Source of the DNA: Sphingobium sp. EP60837
GTDB lineage: Bacteria > Pseudomonadota > Alphaproteobacteria > Sphingomonadales > Sphingomonadaceae
DNA: 64,000 bases
NCBI RefSeq assembly: GCF_001658005.1
Contig: NZ_CP015989.1
Coordinates: 128,096-192,095 of the forward strand
Direction of reading: 5' to 3'
A model generated the notes under the pieces. The model saw only the letters and a list, made by a program, of their open reading frames with translations, was not told where the DNA came from and ran no database searches. Within the stretch, counting starts at the first letter, position 1, and every line of letters begins with the position of its first letter. This document shows positions 7,426 to 15,724 of the stretch, piece by piece. A program made the position numbers and the translations under genes.

Positions 7426-8057
7426 TCATTCCTCCGGTTCGGCGTCGTCATCGTCCAGCGGCTCATGCTCCATCTGGCCGTGATCCTCGATCGGGCAAAG
7501 CGGCGCTCCGGCCTGCTCAAGCCATTTGCGCGCGGTCCTCACGGTATAGCCGCACGTCGCGCACTCGCATTTGAGCATCCGGGTTTTCTGCTTCTTGGGC
7601 GCGGTCGACTCCCCGTCCGTGTCGAGACGGGCATGGGGGAGGGGGCCAACGCACTCCAGGATCGGCGCGATGGCCGCAAGGAACGCCTCGCCGGGGGTGG
7701 TGGCGCGCATCGGCCCGACCAGCCCCAGCCCAAGGGCGACCCGTTAAACGTCTTCCCATGCCCTGCCGGGATGCCGACAGCGGCATGGACCAGCTCATGC
7801 GCGAGGATGGCTGCGATCTGCGCCGGCATCGCGTCGGGCGCGTGCGCCAGGTCCGGGCGGATGAAGATTTCAAAATGCCCGTCCGCGCTCAACCGATTAT
7901 CCCAGCACTCGCCAATCGCCTTGGCCTTCGCGCCTCTGCTGGTGAAGCCGATCGCCACGCGCACGCGGTCGGGCAGGGGGGCGTCCAGCACCTCGAACAG
8001 CGGGGCCATGCCCGCCGCCACCGCATTGAGCCAGCTTTCGCGGGTTTCGTGGGTCAT
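7426..8057 (-). pseudogene. SprT-like zinc metalloprotease domain protein, frameshifted
   Basis: The N-terminal part contains the HExxH zinc motif (AAILAHELVHAAVG), and the C-terminal part a zinc-ribbon-like segment (KCECATCGYTVRTARKW...CPI). The two parts are in different frames. Comparison with the intact homologue at 50148-50783 places the break at 7742-7750. There CGTTTAAACG has lost one T and reads CGTTAAACG. Restoring it gives one protein of about 211 residues. Both copies of the repeat (also 60824-61455) carry the same deletion, so it predates the duplication or is a shared sequence artefact. The role of the plasmid SprT-like protein is unknown. Confidence 0.75.
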
Positions 8058-8419
8058 CGTCCTTACTCCCTTCAAATCGCCTGTTCGGCGATGGCCATGC
8101 CATCGGCCGGAACACGGACGCCCAAGAACGCCGGCGAGAGAGGGGGGCAGCGGGATTCGATGGGGGTGGTGCGGCCGCAGCGCAGCGAGGCACGGCCCCG
8201 TCTAATCCCGTTGCGGGGGAGAGGCGGCCGGGACCGCCTTTCCCCCTTCAAACAGGATCGACGCCGGCGCACGCCGGCACCATGAAGCGAGACCCGCTTG
8301 CGATCTCGCCCCCGCCATGTGGGTCGTCACCTTGGGCCAAGACCGCTTGCGGGCTTGGGGAACGAAGCGAGTAGGGCCACGGTGCCGCGCCAGCGGCAGG
8401 CGCCGCCCCCTAGCCTGGA
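8058..8419. other. Hairpin-rich non-coding leader of sprT (replicon 1)
   Basis: The stretch just upstream of the SprT-like start is strongly conserved with 50784-51080 in replicon 2. Shared features are TTACTCCCTTCAAATCGCC, the small hairpin CGCC/GGCG, CATCGGCCGGAACACGGACG, and GCCGGC-GCAC-GCCGGC (8263-8278). A GGGGGA...TCCCCC stem (8215-8246) is replaced by a different-sequence 10-bp stem in replicon 2. No reading frame is shared. It may be an untranslated leader or small RNA. Confidence 0.45.
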
Positions 8420-8448
8420 TTGAAATTGTTGCTCAACTGAGCTACATT
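8420..8448 (+). promoter_or_regulatory. Promoter/operator of the dinJ-yafQ pair
   Basis: TTGAAA (8420-8425), a 17-bp spacer and TACATT (8443-8448) make a good sigma70-type promoter. The spacer holds the palindrome GCTCAACTGAGC (8431-8442), a likely binding site for the antitoxin or toxin-antitoxin complex. Confidence 0.6.
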
Positions 8449-8472
8449 ATCGGCTTGACTAAGGAGGTTCCA

Positions 8473-8754
8473 ATGGCCGCTACCGCTTTCGTGCGCGCGC
8501 GCATCGACGAAACATTGAAGGATGAAGCCGCCGCCGTGCTGGCCGAGCTGGGGCTGACCGTCTCGGATGTGGTCCGCATGACCCTCACGCGGGTCGCCAA
8601 GGATCATGCGTTGCCGTTCGAGCTGAAGGTGCCGAACGCCGAGACGCGCGCCGCGATCGAGGCGTCCCGCGCGACGATGAAGGCTCGCCGCGCCCGTTTC
8701 ACCGATGCCCAGGAAATGTTCGATGCCCTCGACCAAGAAGCCCGCCAGCAGTAA
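8473..8754 (+). CDS. dinJ: RelB/DinJ-family antitoxin
   Basis: Antitoxin of 93 residues with an N-terminal ribbon-helix-helix (FVRARIDETLKDEAAAVL, LGLTVSDVVRMTLTRVAKD) that dimerises and represses its own promoter. Its C-terminal half neutralises the toxin. A strong AAGGAGG site lies 7 nt before ATG. It overlaps the downstream YafQ-like toxin gene, the classic type II arrangement with the antitoxin first. It likely serves plasmid maintenance. Confidence 0.88.
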   Translation: MAATAFVRARIDETLKDEAAAVLAELGLTVSDVVRMTLTRVAKDHALPFELKVPNAETRAAIEASRATMKARRARFTDAQEMFDALDQEARQQ

Positions 8755-9043
8755 GCGGGCGGCGTTCCCAAGAGAGGCGTCCTACGAAAAAAGGTTCGTC
8801 AAGGATTGGGAGCGGCTGTCGCGCAGCGGGCGCTACAACATGAAACAGCTCAAGGAGGCGATGATGATGCTCATCGCCAACGACGCGCCGTTAGGCCCGG
8901 AATGGCTGGATCATCCGCTGAAAGGCGATTGGAGCGATCATCGCGAGTGCCATATCGGCGGCGATTTCCTGCTGATCTATACGATTGAGGGGAATCTGGT
9001 GAACTTCGTGCGCGCCGGCACTCATGCGGAACTGTTTGAATAG
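8723..9043 (+). CDS. yafQ: YafQ-family mRNA interferase toxin
   Basis: A ~106-residue RelE-superfamily ribonuclease that cleaves mRNA on the ribosome. The C-terminal motif HPLKGDWSDHRECHIGGDFL followed by LIYTIEGNLVNFVRAGTHAE matches YafQ, including the catalytic-site histidines and acidic residue. The ATG at 8723 is preceded by CAGGAAA and overlaps the antitoxin by 32 nt; an upstream in-frame ATG at 8705 is the alternative. The stop lies 2 nt before the phosphatase start, suggesting one operon. Confidence 0.87.
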   Translation: MPSTKKPASSKRAAFPREASYEKRFVKDWERLSRSGRYNMKQLKEAMMMLIANDAPLGPEWLDHPLKGDWSDHRECHIGGDFLLIYTIEGNLVNFVRAGTHAELFE

Positions 9044-9045
9044 CC

Positions 9046-9666
9046 ATGCGCGTAATCTTCATTCGCCACGGCGAATCTACCGGCAACGCCGGCGTGCCCT
9101 GCCACGATCTCGGCGCGATCGAGCTGACGGAGCTGGGCCAGGAACAGGCACGCGAAGTCGCGGCGAGCTGGATAGAAGCGCCCGCGCTCATCGTCACGTC
9201 GCCCTATACCCGCACGCAGCAGACGGCTGCGCCAACGATCGCGCGCTTTCCCGGCGTGCCGGTGGAAGTGTGGCCGATAGAGGAGTTCACCTATCTGCAA
9301 CCGGCGCGCTGGAACGGCACGCGCAGCGCGGAGCGGATGCCGCACCTCGAACGCTATTGGAGCGCGGCCGATCCTGATTATTGCGACGGGGAAGGGGCGG
9401 AGAGCTTCGCCACCCTGCTCCGGCGCTGCGAGGCCGCGCTGGCGCGGCTCGCCGCCATGCCGCCCGCCTCGCTGGTCTATGTGTTCGGGCATGGGCAGTT
9501 CATCCAGGCCGCGCGCGCGATCGTGGCCGACGCTCATCTTGACGATCAGGCAAAGATGCGCGCCTTCTGGCGCAAGGGCGAGCCGCCAGCGATCAGCAAC
9601 GCGCAGCGGGTAGGATTCCGCTGGCATGGCAGGCGCTGGGAATGTGCGCCGGCGATCGCCGCCTAA
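9046..9666 (+). CDS. Histidine phosphatase family protein (phosphoglycerate mutase-like)
   Basis: A 206-residue member of the RHG phosphatase superfamily. The motif FIRHGESTGNAG carries the phospho-accepting histidine, and YVFGHGQFIQAARA supplies the second histidine. SPYTRTQQTAAPTI contains the conserved phosphate-binding arginine. Located 2 nt after yafQ, it is probably co-transcribed. A close homologue occupies the same position after a different toxin-antitoxin pair at 51993-52613, so it is a fixed backbone gene. The substrate is unknown. Confidence 0.85.
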   Translation: MRVIFIRHGESTGNAGVPCHDLGAIELTELGQEQAREVAASWIEAPALIVTSPYTRTQQTAAPTIARFPGVPVEVWPIEEFTYLQPARWNGTRSAERMPHLERYWSAADPDYCDGEGAESFATLLRRCEAALARLAAMPPASLVYVFGHGQFIQAARAIVADAHLDDQAKMRAFWRKGEPPAISNAQRVGFRWHGRRWECAPAIAA

Positions 9667-9699
9667 ATCAACGCCAGAGAGGGCGGGGGGCGTCGCTCA

Positions 9700-10245
9700 T
9701 CACCCCTGTAGCCGCGAAATCGTCGCTTGGCTGACGTTGAACAGCGCCGCGACCGATCGCTGGGTGTCGCCTGCGTCGAGCTTGCGCCGCGCCTCGGCCT
9801 GCTGGTGCGGGGTGAGGGCGCTCTTGCGGCCGAACTTGACCCCGCGCGCCTTGGCCTGGGCGCGGCCAGCGCTGGTGCGCTCGGCGATCCGCTGGCGCTC
9901 GTAGCTGGCCGCGACGCCTAGAACGGCAATCACAACTTCGGCGAGCTGCGAGGTCGTGTCCACCATCGGTTCGGCGATCGAGCGGAAGCCGGCCCCGGCC
10001 TCCTTTACCGCATGGAGGATGTTCAAGAGGTCGCGCGTGTTGCGGGCGAGGCGATCGGTCGCCGTCACCATCAGCACGTCGCCGGGATCGAGCGCGCCGA
10101 TCGCGCGCTTGAGCTGGGGCCGCTCGGCCGACGCGCCGCTGATCTTCTCGCGGTAGATCTTCGCGCAGCCCGCCGCCTCAAGCTGGGCGAGCTGCTGGGC
10201 CAAATCTTGGCCGTTGGTGGAGACGCGCGCATAGCCGTAAATCAT
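9700..10245 (-). CDS. Serine recombinase (resolvase/invertase family)
   Basis: About 181 residues. The N-terminal catalytic domain starts MIYGYARVSTNGQDLAQQL, with the nucleophilic serine in RVST. Further resolvase motifs are TDRLARNTRDLLNIL and AVLGVAASYERQRIAERTSAG, and a C-terminal helix-turn-helix (RSVAALFNVSQATISRL) binds DNA. On a plasmid it most likely resolves multimers, though a transposon origin is possible. It stands alone, convergent to the phosphatase gene, with short repeats upstream at 10265 and 10882. Confidence 0.88.
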   Translation of the reverse strand: MIYGYARVSTNGQDLAQQLAQLEAAGCAKIYREKISGASAERPQLKRAIGALDPGDVLMVTATDRLARNTRDLLNILHAVKEAGAGFRSIAEPMVDTTSQLAEVVIAVLGVAASYERQRIAERTSAGRAQAKARGVKFGRKSALTPHQQAEARRKLDAGDTQRSVAALFNVSQATISRLQG

Positions 10246-10263
10246 GGCGCGATTCTGCATCAG

Positions 10264-10284
10264 ATTTTTGCATCAGGGAAGGGC
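10264..10284. repeat. Short direct repeat, copy 1 (TTTTGCATCAGGG)
   Basis: TTTTGCATCAGGG followed by AAGGG. It recurs at about 10881 with one extra base (TTTTGCATCAGGGTAAGGG). The first copy lies just upstream of the resolvase start. It may be a recombination (res-like) site or a relic of an insertion boundary. Confidence 0.35.
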
Positions 10285-10395
10285 ACGGAAAAGCGCGGCT
10301 TTTGGTTTGATGCGAAACTTTTGACTTCGCACCAGAGCTTTTCCTGTGTGCCCTTTGGCGGGATAACCGAACACACCAGCATTGCTGTCGCTCGC

Positions 10396-10806
10396 TTAGT
10401 TCACGCAGACAGGCACCCTAATCGTATTCATTGGGCCTCCACCTGCGCTCGCTATATGACGAGTTTGCCAGACGGTACGGGTACACTTGCCCTTTTTACG
10501 GTTTTTGCTCGTCGGTTGTTCTCGAGGCGGGGGCGCTGAATTGGCTTGGCTATTCGCCGGTTCGCGTGGGGGACAGATACCTTGCCTTTCCATGATTTCG
10601 CGATGGCGCCTTCCCTGCTCACCGGCCCAGGCATCGGCCTTGGTTTTCCCTTCAGCCAGAAACCGCCGCTTGTATTCCGCCGTGAGGCGCGCCTTGTCTG
10701 CTGCGGGAATAGACGAGGAGGAGCAGCGAGGGATTTCTTCAGCGGATACAGGCAGCGACCAAAGCAAGACTGCCATAGTAGTGGCAGCAATAAAAATACG
10801 TAACAT
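10396..10806 (-). CDS. Hypothetical secreted protein
   Basis: A 136-residue protein with a clear Sec signal peptide (MLRIFIAATTMAVLLWSLPVSA, cleavage before EEIPRC). The mature part is basic, Pro/Ser/Asn-rich in the middle, and contains four cysteines. No family is recognised. It lies between two copies of a short direct repeat. A second copy runs off the right end of the window. Confidence 0.6.
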   Translation of the reverse strand: MLRIFIAATTMAVLLWSLPVSAEEIPRCSSSSIPAADKARLTAEYKRRFLAEGKTKADAWAGEQGRRHREIMERQGICPPREPANSQANSAPPPREQPTSKNRKKGKCTRTVWQTRHIASAGGGPMNTIRVPVCVN

Positions 10807-10880
10807 GGCAATCTCCCGATCATCTCATGAATTCTCAAACAGACTCTTACGCCGTTGGCCTTCCGATGATGCATAAATCA

Positions 10881-10901
10881 CTTTTGCATCAGGGTAAGGG
10901 G
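10881..10901. repeat. Short direct repeat, copy 2 (TTTTGCATCAGGG)
   Basis: Second copy of the repeat seen at 10264, same orientation, about 617 bp apart, bracketing the secreted-protein gene. A nearby ATGCA...TGCAT inverted pair overlaps it. Confidence 0.35.
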
Positions 10902-10952
10902 ACGTCCAACGCCGGGCCCGCTACCTTACGATAGATTCTGCCCGGTTCCGGA

Positions 10953-11505
10953 TTAGCGGACGATAGCGACCCCAAGCCGCAGTCGTGTCGCCTTGCGGTC
11001 ATAATCGAGCAGATTTTCGCCATAGCCAGCAAAGGCTTGGCCGAAGACATAGACGTTGAGGTTGGTGTCAACGATCTTGTCCAGCGGATAGGAAAGCTCA
11101 GCGTCTATTGCGCCCTTGCCCGACGAGAAATTAATGCGGCTGTTGGTAGTCAGTCGCAGCCCGTCGTCACGGCCAAACTCCGCGAACAAGGACGTGTGGC
11201 CGCGATAGCGTTTCACATCCGGATTGTCTTCAAGGTCACCGACATAGAAGGAGTAGCGCGGGCCCAGCGACAGCTTGTAGTCTCCGATCGGTATCGTCGC
11301 CACAGGCTGGACATAGAGGGTGTTGAGGCTGCGCGACGCCAACCCATCGCGGCCGTTGGACTCATGGCGCAGCCCCGCCTGTCCGCCGAACGCCAATGTG
11401 CCCTTCGATACGGCCGGTAGCAGGTAGAAAAGTTCGGGCATGAAATCGATGTTACGGAAGGGCGAAGAATCCCCGCCCAGATCCCAGAACAGGCGCTGGG
11501 TATAG
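10953..11505 (-). pseudogene. pldA: Outer-membrane phospholipase A (PldA), 5' part lost
   Basis: C-terminal ~183 residues of OMPLA, an outer-membrane beta-barrel phospholipase. Conserved segments are SSPFRNIDFMPELFYLLP, HESNGRDGLASRSLNTLY with catalytic His, Ser and Asn, and YGENLLDYDRKATRLRLGV. The N-terminal strands and signal peptide are missing at the junction with the transposon sequence at 11506, so it cannot fold normally. It is probably a piece of chromosomal DNA captured by the Tn3-type element. Confidence 0.8.
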
Positions 11506-11568
11506 GGCCCAGTCGGCCCGAAGCTGCGATTTTGGCCATGTTGAAGAACAAAGATTGAACATGGCGAT

Positions 11569-12435
11569 CTACCAGGCTCGCTCTTGTCCTCCAATCTCGT
11601 AAACATCGGTCTCGATCGAGCACCTGTAGCTCTCTGCGATGTTGAACATCTCTGTCTGGAGAGATGCGATCTCATCATCGAGGCTGACGCCATCGGCACC
11701 CTGATCATAGGCGACGGTCAGCGTGTAATCGCAGTTCCCGGTCTTTTGCATCTGGTAATCCCGCTCCAGCATCGCCTCAATGCGCTCGCGAGCGGGCTTT
11801 CTGCCACGACCATGCTTGTTGAAGTTCTCGATGGTCAGATGCAGGGCGATGGTGACAGAAGGCGGCTTTTCCGGCAGCCCGATCCTTGAAGGAATGACGT
11901 CAAGCGCCCGATAGACGGTCATTCTTGAGATCTTGAGGTCGCGCGCGACGCTGGCCTTGCTCGCGCCGGCGGTGATCCGGCGTCGGATTTCATCGTCATC
12001 GATGTTTTTCTTCCGGCCTTTGTAGACGCCTTCGGCGCGCGCCGCCTCGATCCCGGCGCGCTGCCGGTCCTTGATGAACGTCAGTTCCATGTCCGCGACC
12101 ATGCCCAGAATGGTGATCACCATCCGCCCCATGCTTCCGGCCGTCGTCACCTCCGGCTCAAGCACCCGCAATGAGGCTCCCTTCTGGTCGAGTTCATGAA
12201 CCAGATTGAGAACATCGCGTGTGGAGCGACCGAGCCGATCGAGACGCAGGACGACGAGTTCGTCATCGGCGCGCAGGAACTGCATGATCGTCTCAAGCTC
12301 CGTGCGTCCAGTGCGCGATGCGCCCGAGCCTGTTTCGGAGCGGAGGATTTCACAGCCCGCTGCCTTCAACCGGGCAACCTGGATGTCGAGATCCTGGTCG
12401 ATGGTGCTGACGCGGGCGTAGCCGACGCGGGTCAT
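11569..12435 (-). CDS. tnpR: Tn3-family resolvase with C-terminal extension
   Basis: Serine recombinase of 288 residues. The catalytic domain starts MTRVGYARVSTIDQDLDIQ, continues with LVVLRLDRLGRSTRDVLNLV, and is followed by a helix-turn-helix (ASVARDLKISRMTVYRAL). Unusually, about 100 more residues follow (TIENFNKHGRGRKPARERIE ... ETDVYEIGGQERAW). Their function I do not recognise, but such tails occur in some Tn3 resolvases. The start at 12435 is chosen because it begins the conserved fold; an open frame continues upstream to 12597. Confidence 0.82.
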   Translation of the reverse strand: MTRVGYARVSTIDQDLDIQVARLKAAGCEILRSETGSGASRTGRTELETIMQFLRADDELVVLRLDRLGRSTRDVLNLVHELDQKGASLRVLEPEVTTAGSMGRMVITILGMVADMELTFIKDRQRAGIEAARAEGVYKGRKKNIDDDEIRRRITAGASKASVARDLKISRMTVYRALDVIPSRIGLPEKPPSVTIALHLTIENFNKHGRGRKPARERIEAMLERDYQMQKTGNCDYTLTVAYDQGADGVSLDDEIASLQTEMFNIAESYRCSIETDVYEIGGQERAW

Positions 12436-12577
12436 GGGCAAATCCGTCACATTAGGGTGGCTTTGCCCTCGTACAGTAACATTGGTGACGGAACCACCCT
12501 TTTGTGACATGTCGTATATGTCACTTCCGATCGTCACGTTCGGGTGCACCCAAATGGTGCGAGCGGAAAGGCCCCGG
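12436..12577. promoter_or_regulatory. Putative res site between tnpA and tnpR
   Basis: The intergenic DNA holds inverted motifs with TGACAT(12505-12510)...ATGTCA(12518-12523) and further TGACG/CGTCA half-sites, as expected for resolvase binding and recombination. Both genes flanking it point left, so it also serves as the tnpR promoter region. Confidence 0.5.
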
Positions 12578-14607
12578 TCAGGCAGCAAGCCGCCCAAAAT
12601 CGATCCGGCTATTCAGATCGAGGTCGAAGCGGCCATAAGGATTGACGTGGCTGTAAATCAGCGGTGTGAGGCCGCGATAATCATCCGGCGTCATCCGGCC
12701 CGTCCATTTCGGTTCCACCAGCACGCTCTGAAGCATTCGGGTGTTCACATAGACAAGCGACGCTTGCAGCAAATGTAGCGCCAGGACCGAGAGCTGCTGC
12801 TCATCGATGCGGTTAGTGGCGATCTCGCCGCCCTTGCCGAAGAAAACGAACCCATTGGCACTGTTCCAGTTTTCAACGACATTCAGGCCTTCATGAATTT
12901 CGCGGCGGAAGGACTCCTCGCGCAGATACCGGCACAGGAAGATCGTCTTGACCGCGCGGCCCAGCTCACTCAACGCCTTGTAGGTCGGGTGCATCACCTC
13001 GGAGCGGCTAAACCGGCGCAGGATCGCCTCCGGGTCGGCGGTTTTTGTCTGCATCGCGGCTGCATATTTGACCATCTCGTCATATTGCTGCTCGATCTCA
13101 TCCCAGTTGATCGGACTGGAGAGGATCGGCTGCAAGTGGGGAAGCCGCGTTCGCATGCCGACATCGGGAAGAGCCAGCTTCTGGCGAGCGATCGCTTTCA
13201 GGCGGGGTGCAAGCTCAAATCCGAGAAGCCGGCAAAATGCAAAGCCAACCGCGCTTTGGCCATGACTATCAACATATTGTCGCTGGATTTCCATGTCGGT
13301 GCAATGGCGCAGCACGCCCTCGATCATGGAGGCGACCTCGGAGGAAGAGCAGCGCTTGAGCTGGGAATAGACGCATGTCGCGCGTCGTTCGACATGCCAG
13401 TAGATCATGACGCCCCGTCCACCATAACGCGCATGCCATTCCGTCATCAGGTTGCGATCCCAGGCTCCGAACTTTGTGGAATCTGACGCACAGGCCGTGC
13501 CGGCGTCCCCCCAGACTGCAGCATTGCGGATTGCCAGGGTCGCATTCGCAACCCTGGCACACGCCTCCTTGAGCGCCGCGGCATGAACGAAGCGGCGATG
13601 GACATGCAGCAGCTCTTCATAGCTGACATCGGGGGTGGCGCCGGCGATCCGCTTGAGCCCGGCATTCGTTCCCAGGCCGTAGAGGCATAGCAGGAGACGT
13701 TGATCCAGCGCGGTTTTCGGCAGTGCAACACGCGAGGCCGATGTTTCGAACGCTTCGAGAAGTCCCGTATCAAGGGCAGCCTCCTTCAGTACGTCGAGCA
13801 GCCCGGTCATCGGCCAGCGTTGGCCGATCTCGGTCTTGATCGAGGCGAGACCCCTGGGTTCGGGCAAGGGTTTGAACGGGGTGAGAGATATACGGTTCTC
13901 GCCGCGCCACAGCAGCCGAACCTTGTCGTTCCGGGGAATATTGGCATTGAGGAGCAACAGTTCCTGAGCAAGCTCTTCCCGGATGGCGCTTGAAAATGCA
14001 CGCGCATCCGCCGTCAGGTTCAATCCTGTGTAATATGCTTCTCGCCGCGCATCGAAGTCCTTGGGAAGATCGTCATCGGGATTGCGGTATCGGTCCGCCC
14101 CGACAACCCAGATTTCCTTAGAACGGATGCGATCGCGCAGTTGCGCGAGGACACAAAGCTCATAACTGATCCGGTTTACGCGCCCCTCTTCATCAATGAC
14201 GGAACTGCGCCATCTCGCCGGAATGACCTCGTCGACCGGCACTGCGTGCGGCGGCACGTAGCGGCATCCATCATCCACTTTGCTTCTGATCCAGTCCAGG
14301 GCCGCCAGCACCGGACGCCACACGGCGTTGTTCGACCGGAACTCCAGTGCCGAAAGCAGGCTTGGCAGCATACGGCGATAATGATTGGCCCATGACCTCC
14401 GCATCACCTTGTAGATCCGCCGATCCAAGGCGCCCTTTGCCTGGCTTTCCTTGATGATCGCCGCCAGTTTGTCCTTGCCGGCGATTGGGAAAATGACATC
14501 GCAGATGCGCCCGGATGGATCGTCGATCGAAGCGCTGGCAATCTCGACCAGGAGTCGCTCCTTGCCATAGACCCGCTCGATGTCTTTCGCGATATCGCCC
14601 ACCACCT
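12578..14607 (-). pseudogene. tnpA: Tn3-family transposase, 5' end removed by IS6100
   Basis: About 676 C-terminal residues of a ~1000-residue DDE transposase. The catalytic core is visible: [19 protein letters not shown] with the first Asp, [15 protein letters not shown] with the second, and the conserved ending [20 protein letters not shown]. The reading frame enters directly from IS6100 at 14607, so the N-terminal DNA-binding region is lost and the protein should be inactive. Confidence 0.85.
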
Positions 14608-15487
14608 GGCTCTGTTGCAAAGATTGGCGGCAGTCAGAGGTAGGCTGTCGCTCTGCGCCGATCAGGCGGCTGCTGCGAAATGGTGGTTGAGCATGCCCAT
14701 GGCCTCCGTCAGCGCCGAGGGCCCAATGCCAAAAGCTCTCTCCACAAGGCGCACCTCGCCCCTGATGCCGGGCTGCAGGCACCAGGGGCGAGCCTGTCCT
14801 TTGCGCAGGGCTCGCATGACTTCGAATCCCTTGATCGTGGCATAGGCCGTGGGGATCGATTTGAAACCGCGCACCGGCTTGATCAGTATCTTGAGCTTTC
14901 CGTGATCGGCCTCGATCACGTTATTGAGATACTTCACCTGCCGGTGGGCCGTCTCCCGGTCCAGCTTTCCTTCGCGCTTCAATTCGGTGATCGCTGCACC
15001 ATAGCTCGGCGCTTTGTCGGTATTGAGCGTGGCAGGCTTTTCCCAGTGCTTCAGGCCTCGCAGGGCCTTGCCCAGGAACCGCTTCGCTGCCTTGGCGCTG
15101 CGGGTCGGCGACAGGTAGAAATCGATCGTGTCGCCCCGCTTGTCGACTGCCCGGTACAGGTAGGTCCACTTGCCCCGCACCTTGACGTAGGTTTCATCCA
15201 GGCGCCAGCTCGGATCAAAGCCACGCCGCCAGAACCAGCGCAGCCGCTTCTCCATCTCCGGGGCGTAGCACTGGACCCAGCGATAGATCGTCGTATGGTC
15301 GACCGAAATGCCGCGTTCCGCCAGCATTTCCTCAAGGTCGCGATAGCTGATCGGATAGCGACAATACCAGCGCACCGCCCACAGGATCACATCACCCTGG
15401 AAATGGCGCCACTTGAAATCCGTCATCGTTCCGTCCGTCCAATCTCCGCCAAGCATGCTCAAGCTTCACGATTTTTGCAACAGAGCC
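14608..15487 (-). mobile_element. IS6100: IS6100, copy 1 (complete, 880 bp)
   Basis: Exact 880-bp element with 14-bp terminal repeats GGCTCTGTTGCAAA and the known IS6100 transposase. The flanks (caccacct / ttcgtaac) are not a duplication. It forms an inverted pair with the copy at 20378, enclosing the receptor region. Confidence 0.95.
14662..15426 (-). CDS. tnp6100: IS6100 transposase
   Basis: 254 residues from the ATG giving [18 protein letters not shown]; a longer 266-residue start is also open. DDE residues are Asp77 (RLDETYVKV), Asp137 ([10 protein letters not shown]) and Glu172 ([10 protein letters not shown]). Intact; it catalyses replicative cointegrate formation. Confidence 0.95.
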   Translation of the reverse strand: MTDFKWRHFQGDVILWAVRWYCRYPISYRDLEEMLAERGISVDHTTIYRWVQCYAPEMEKRLRWFWRRGFDPSWRLDETYVKVRGKWTYLYRAVDKRGDTIDFYLSPTRSAKAAKRFLGKALRGLKHWEKPATLNTDKAPSYGAAITELKREGKLDRETAHRQVKYLNNVIEADHGKLKILIKPVRGFKSIPTAYATIKGFEVMRALRKGQARPWCLQPGIRGEVRLVERAFGIGPSALTEAMGMLNHHFAAAA

Positions 15488-15499
15488 TTCGTAACGCAT
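15488..15499 (-). pseudogene. First codons of a gene cut by IS6100
   Basis: On the minus strand a good ribosome-binding site (AAGGGAGAAGAAC) precedes ATG CGT TAC GAA, and then IS6100 begins. This looks like the start of a gene downstream of the LVIVD protein whose remainder was removed. Its identity cannot be told from four codons. The 15500-15724 stretch upstream of it shows no other gene. Confidence 0.4.
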
Positions 15500-15724
15500 G
15501 TTCTTCTCCCTTGGAGCGACCCTTGGCTCATTGCCTGATCGGTCGCTCAAGTTGCTCGGTCCAGCAATGTGCGGCGGGAGGCGGAGAACGCGCCCAGCCA
15601 TGATCGCGGCGAGCGCGAACAAGCCTCCCGCACTGTTTTGCGCCTCGCCGCGACGAAAGGGGCTCCGTCATCTACCCCCCGCCGACAGCCCTCAAGCCGA
15701 GCCGCCAGCGGCCGACACAGGTTA

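Larger units (their letters stand above)
11506..14607 (-). mobile_element. Damaged Tn3-family transposon (tnpR plus truncated tnpA)
   Basis: Contains tnpR, a putative res region and the 3' two-thirds of tnpA, all on the minus strand. The right side is cut by IS6100 at 14608. The left side joins pldA at 11506, where no GGGG-type terminal repeat is visible. The first 582 bp (11506-12087) recur at 42959-43540, so relatives of this element sit twice in the window. Confidence 0.75.

Noticed and set aside
7465..8205. Long plus-strand frame over the SprT-like gene
   Set aside because: Antisense to a gene with an HExxH motif and intact homologue; the frame's composition (Arg/Ala/Gly-rich) is typical of shadows.
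2269..10602. The long repeat as a simple overlap of a circular contig
   Set aside because: The sequence left of 2269 is unrelated to that left of 55667, and the boundary coincides with an IS end, so a plain wrap-around does not explain it.
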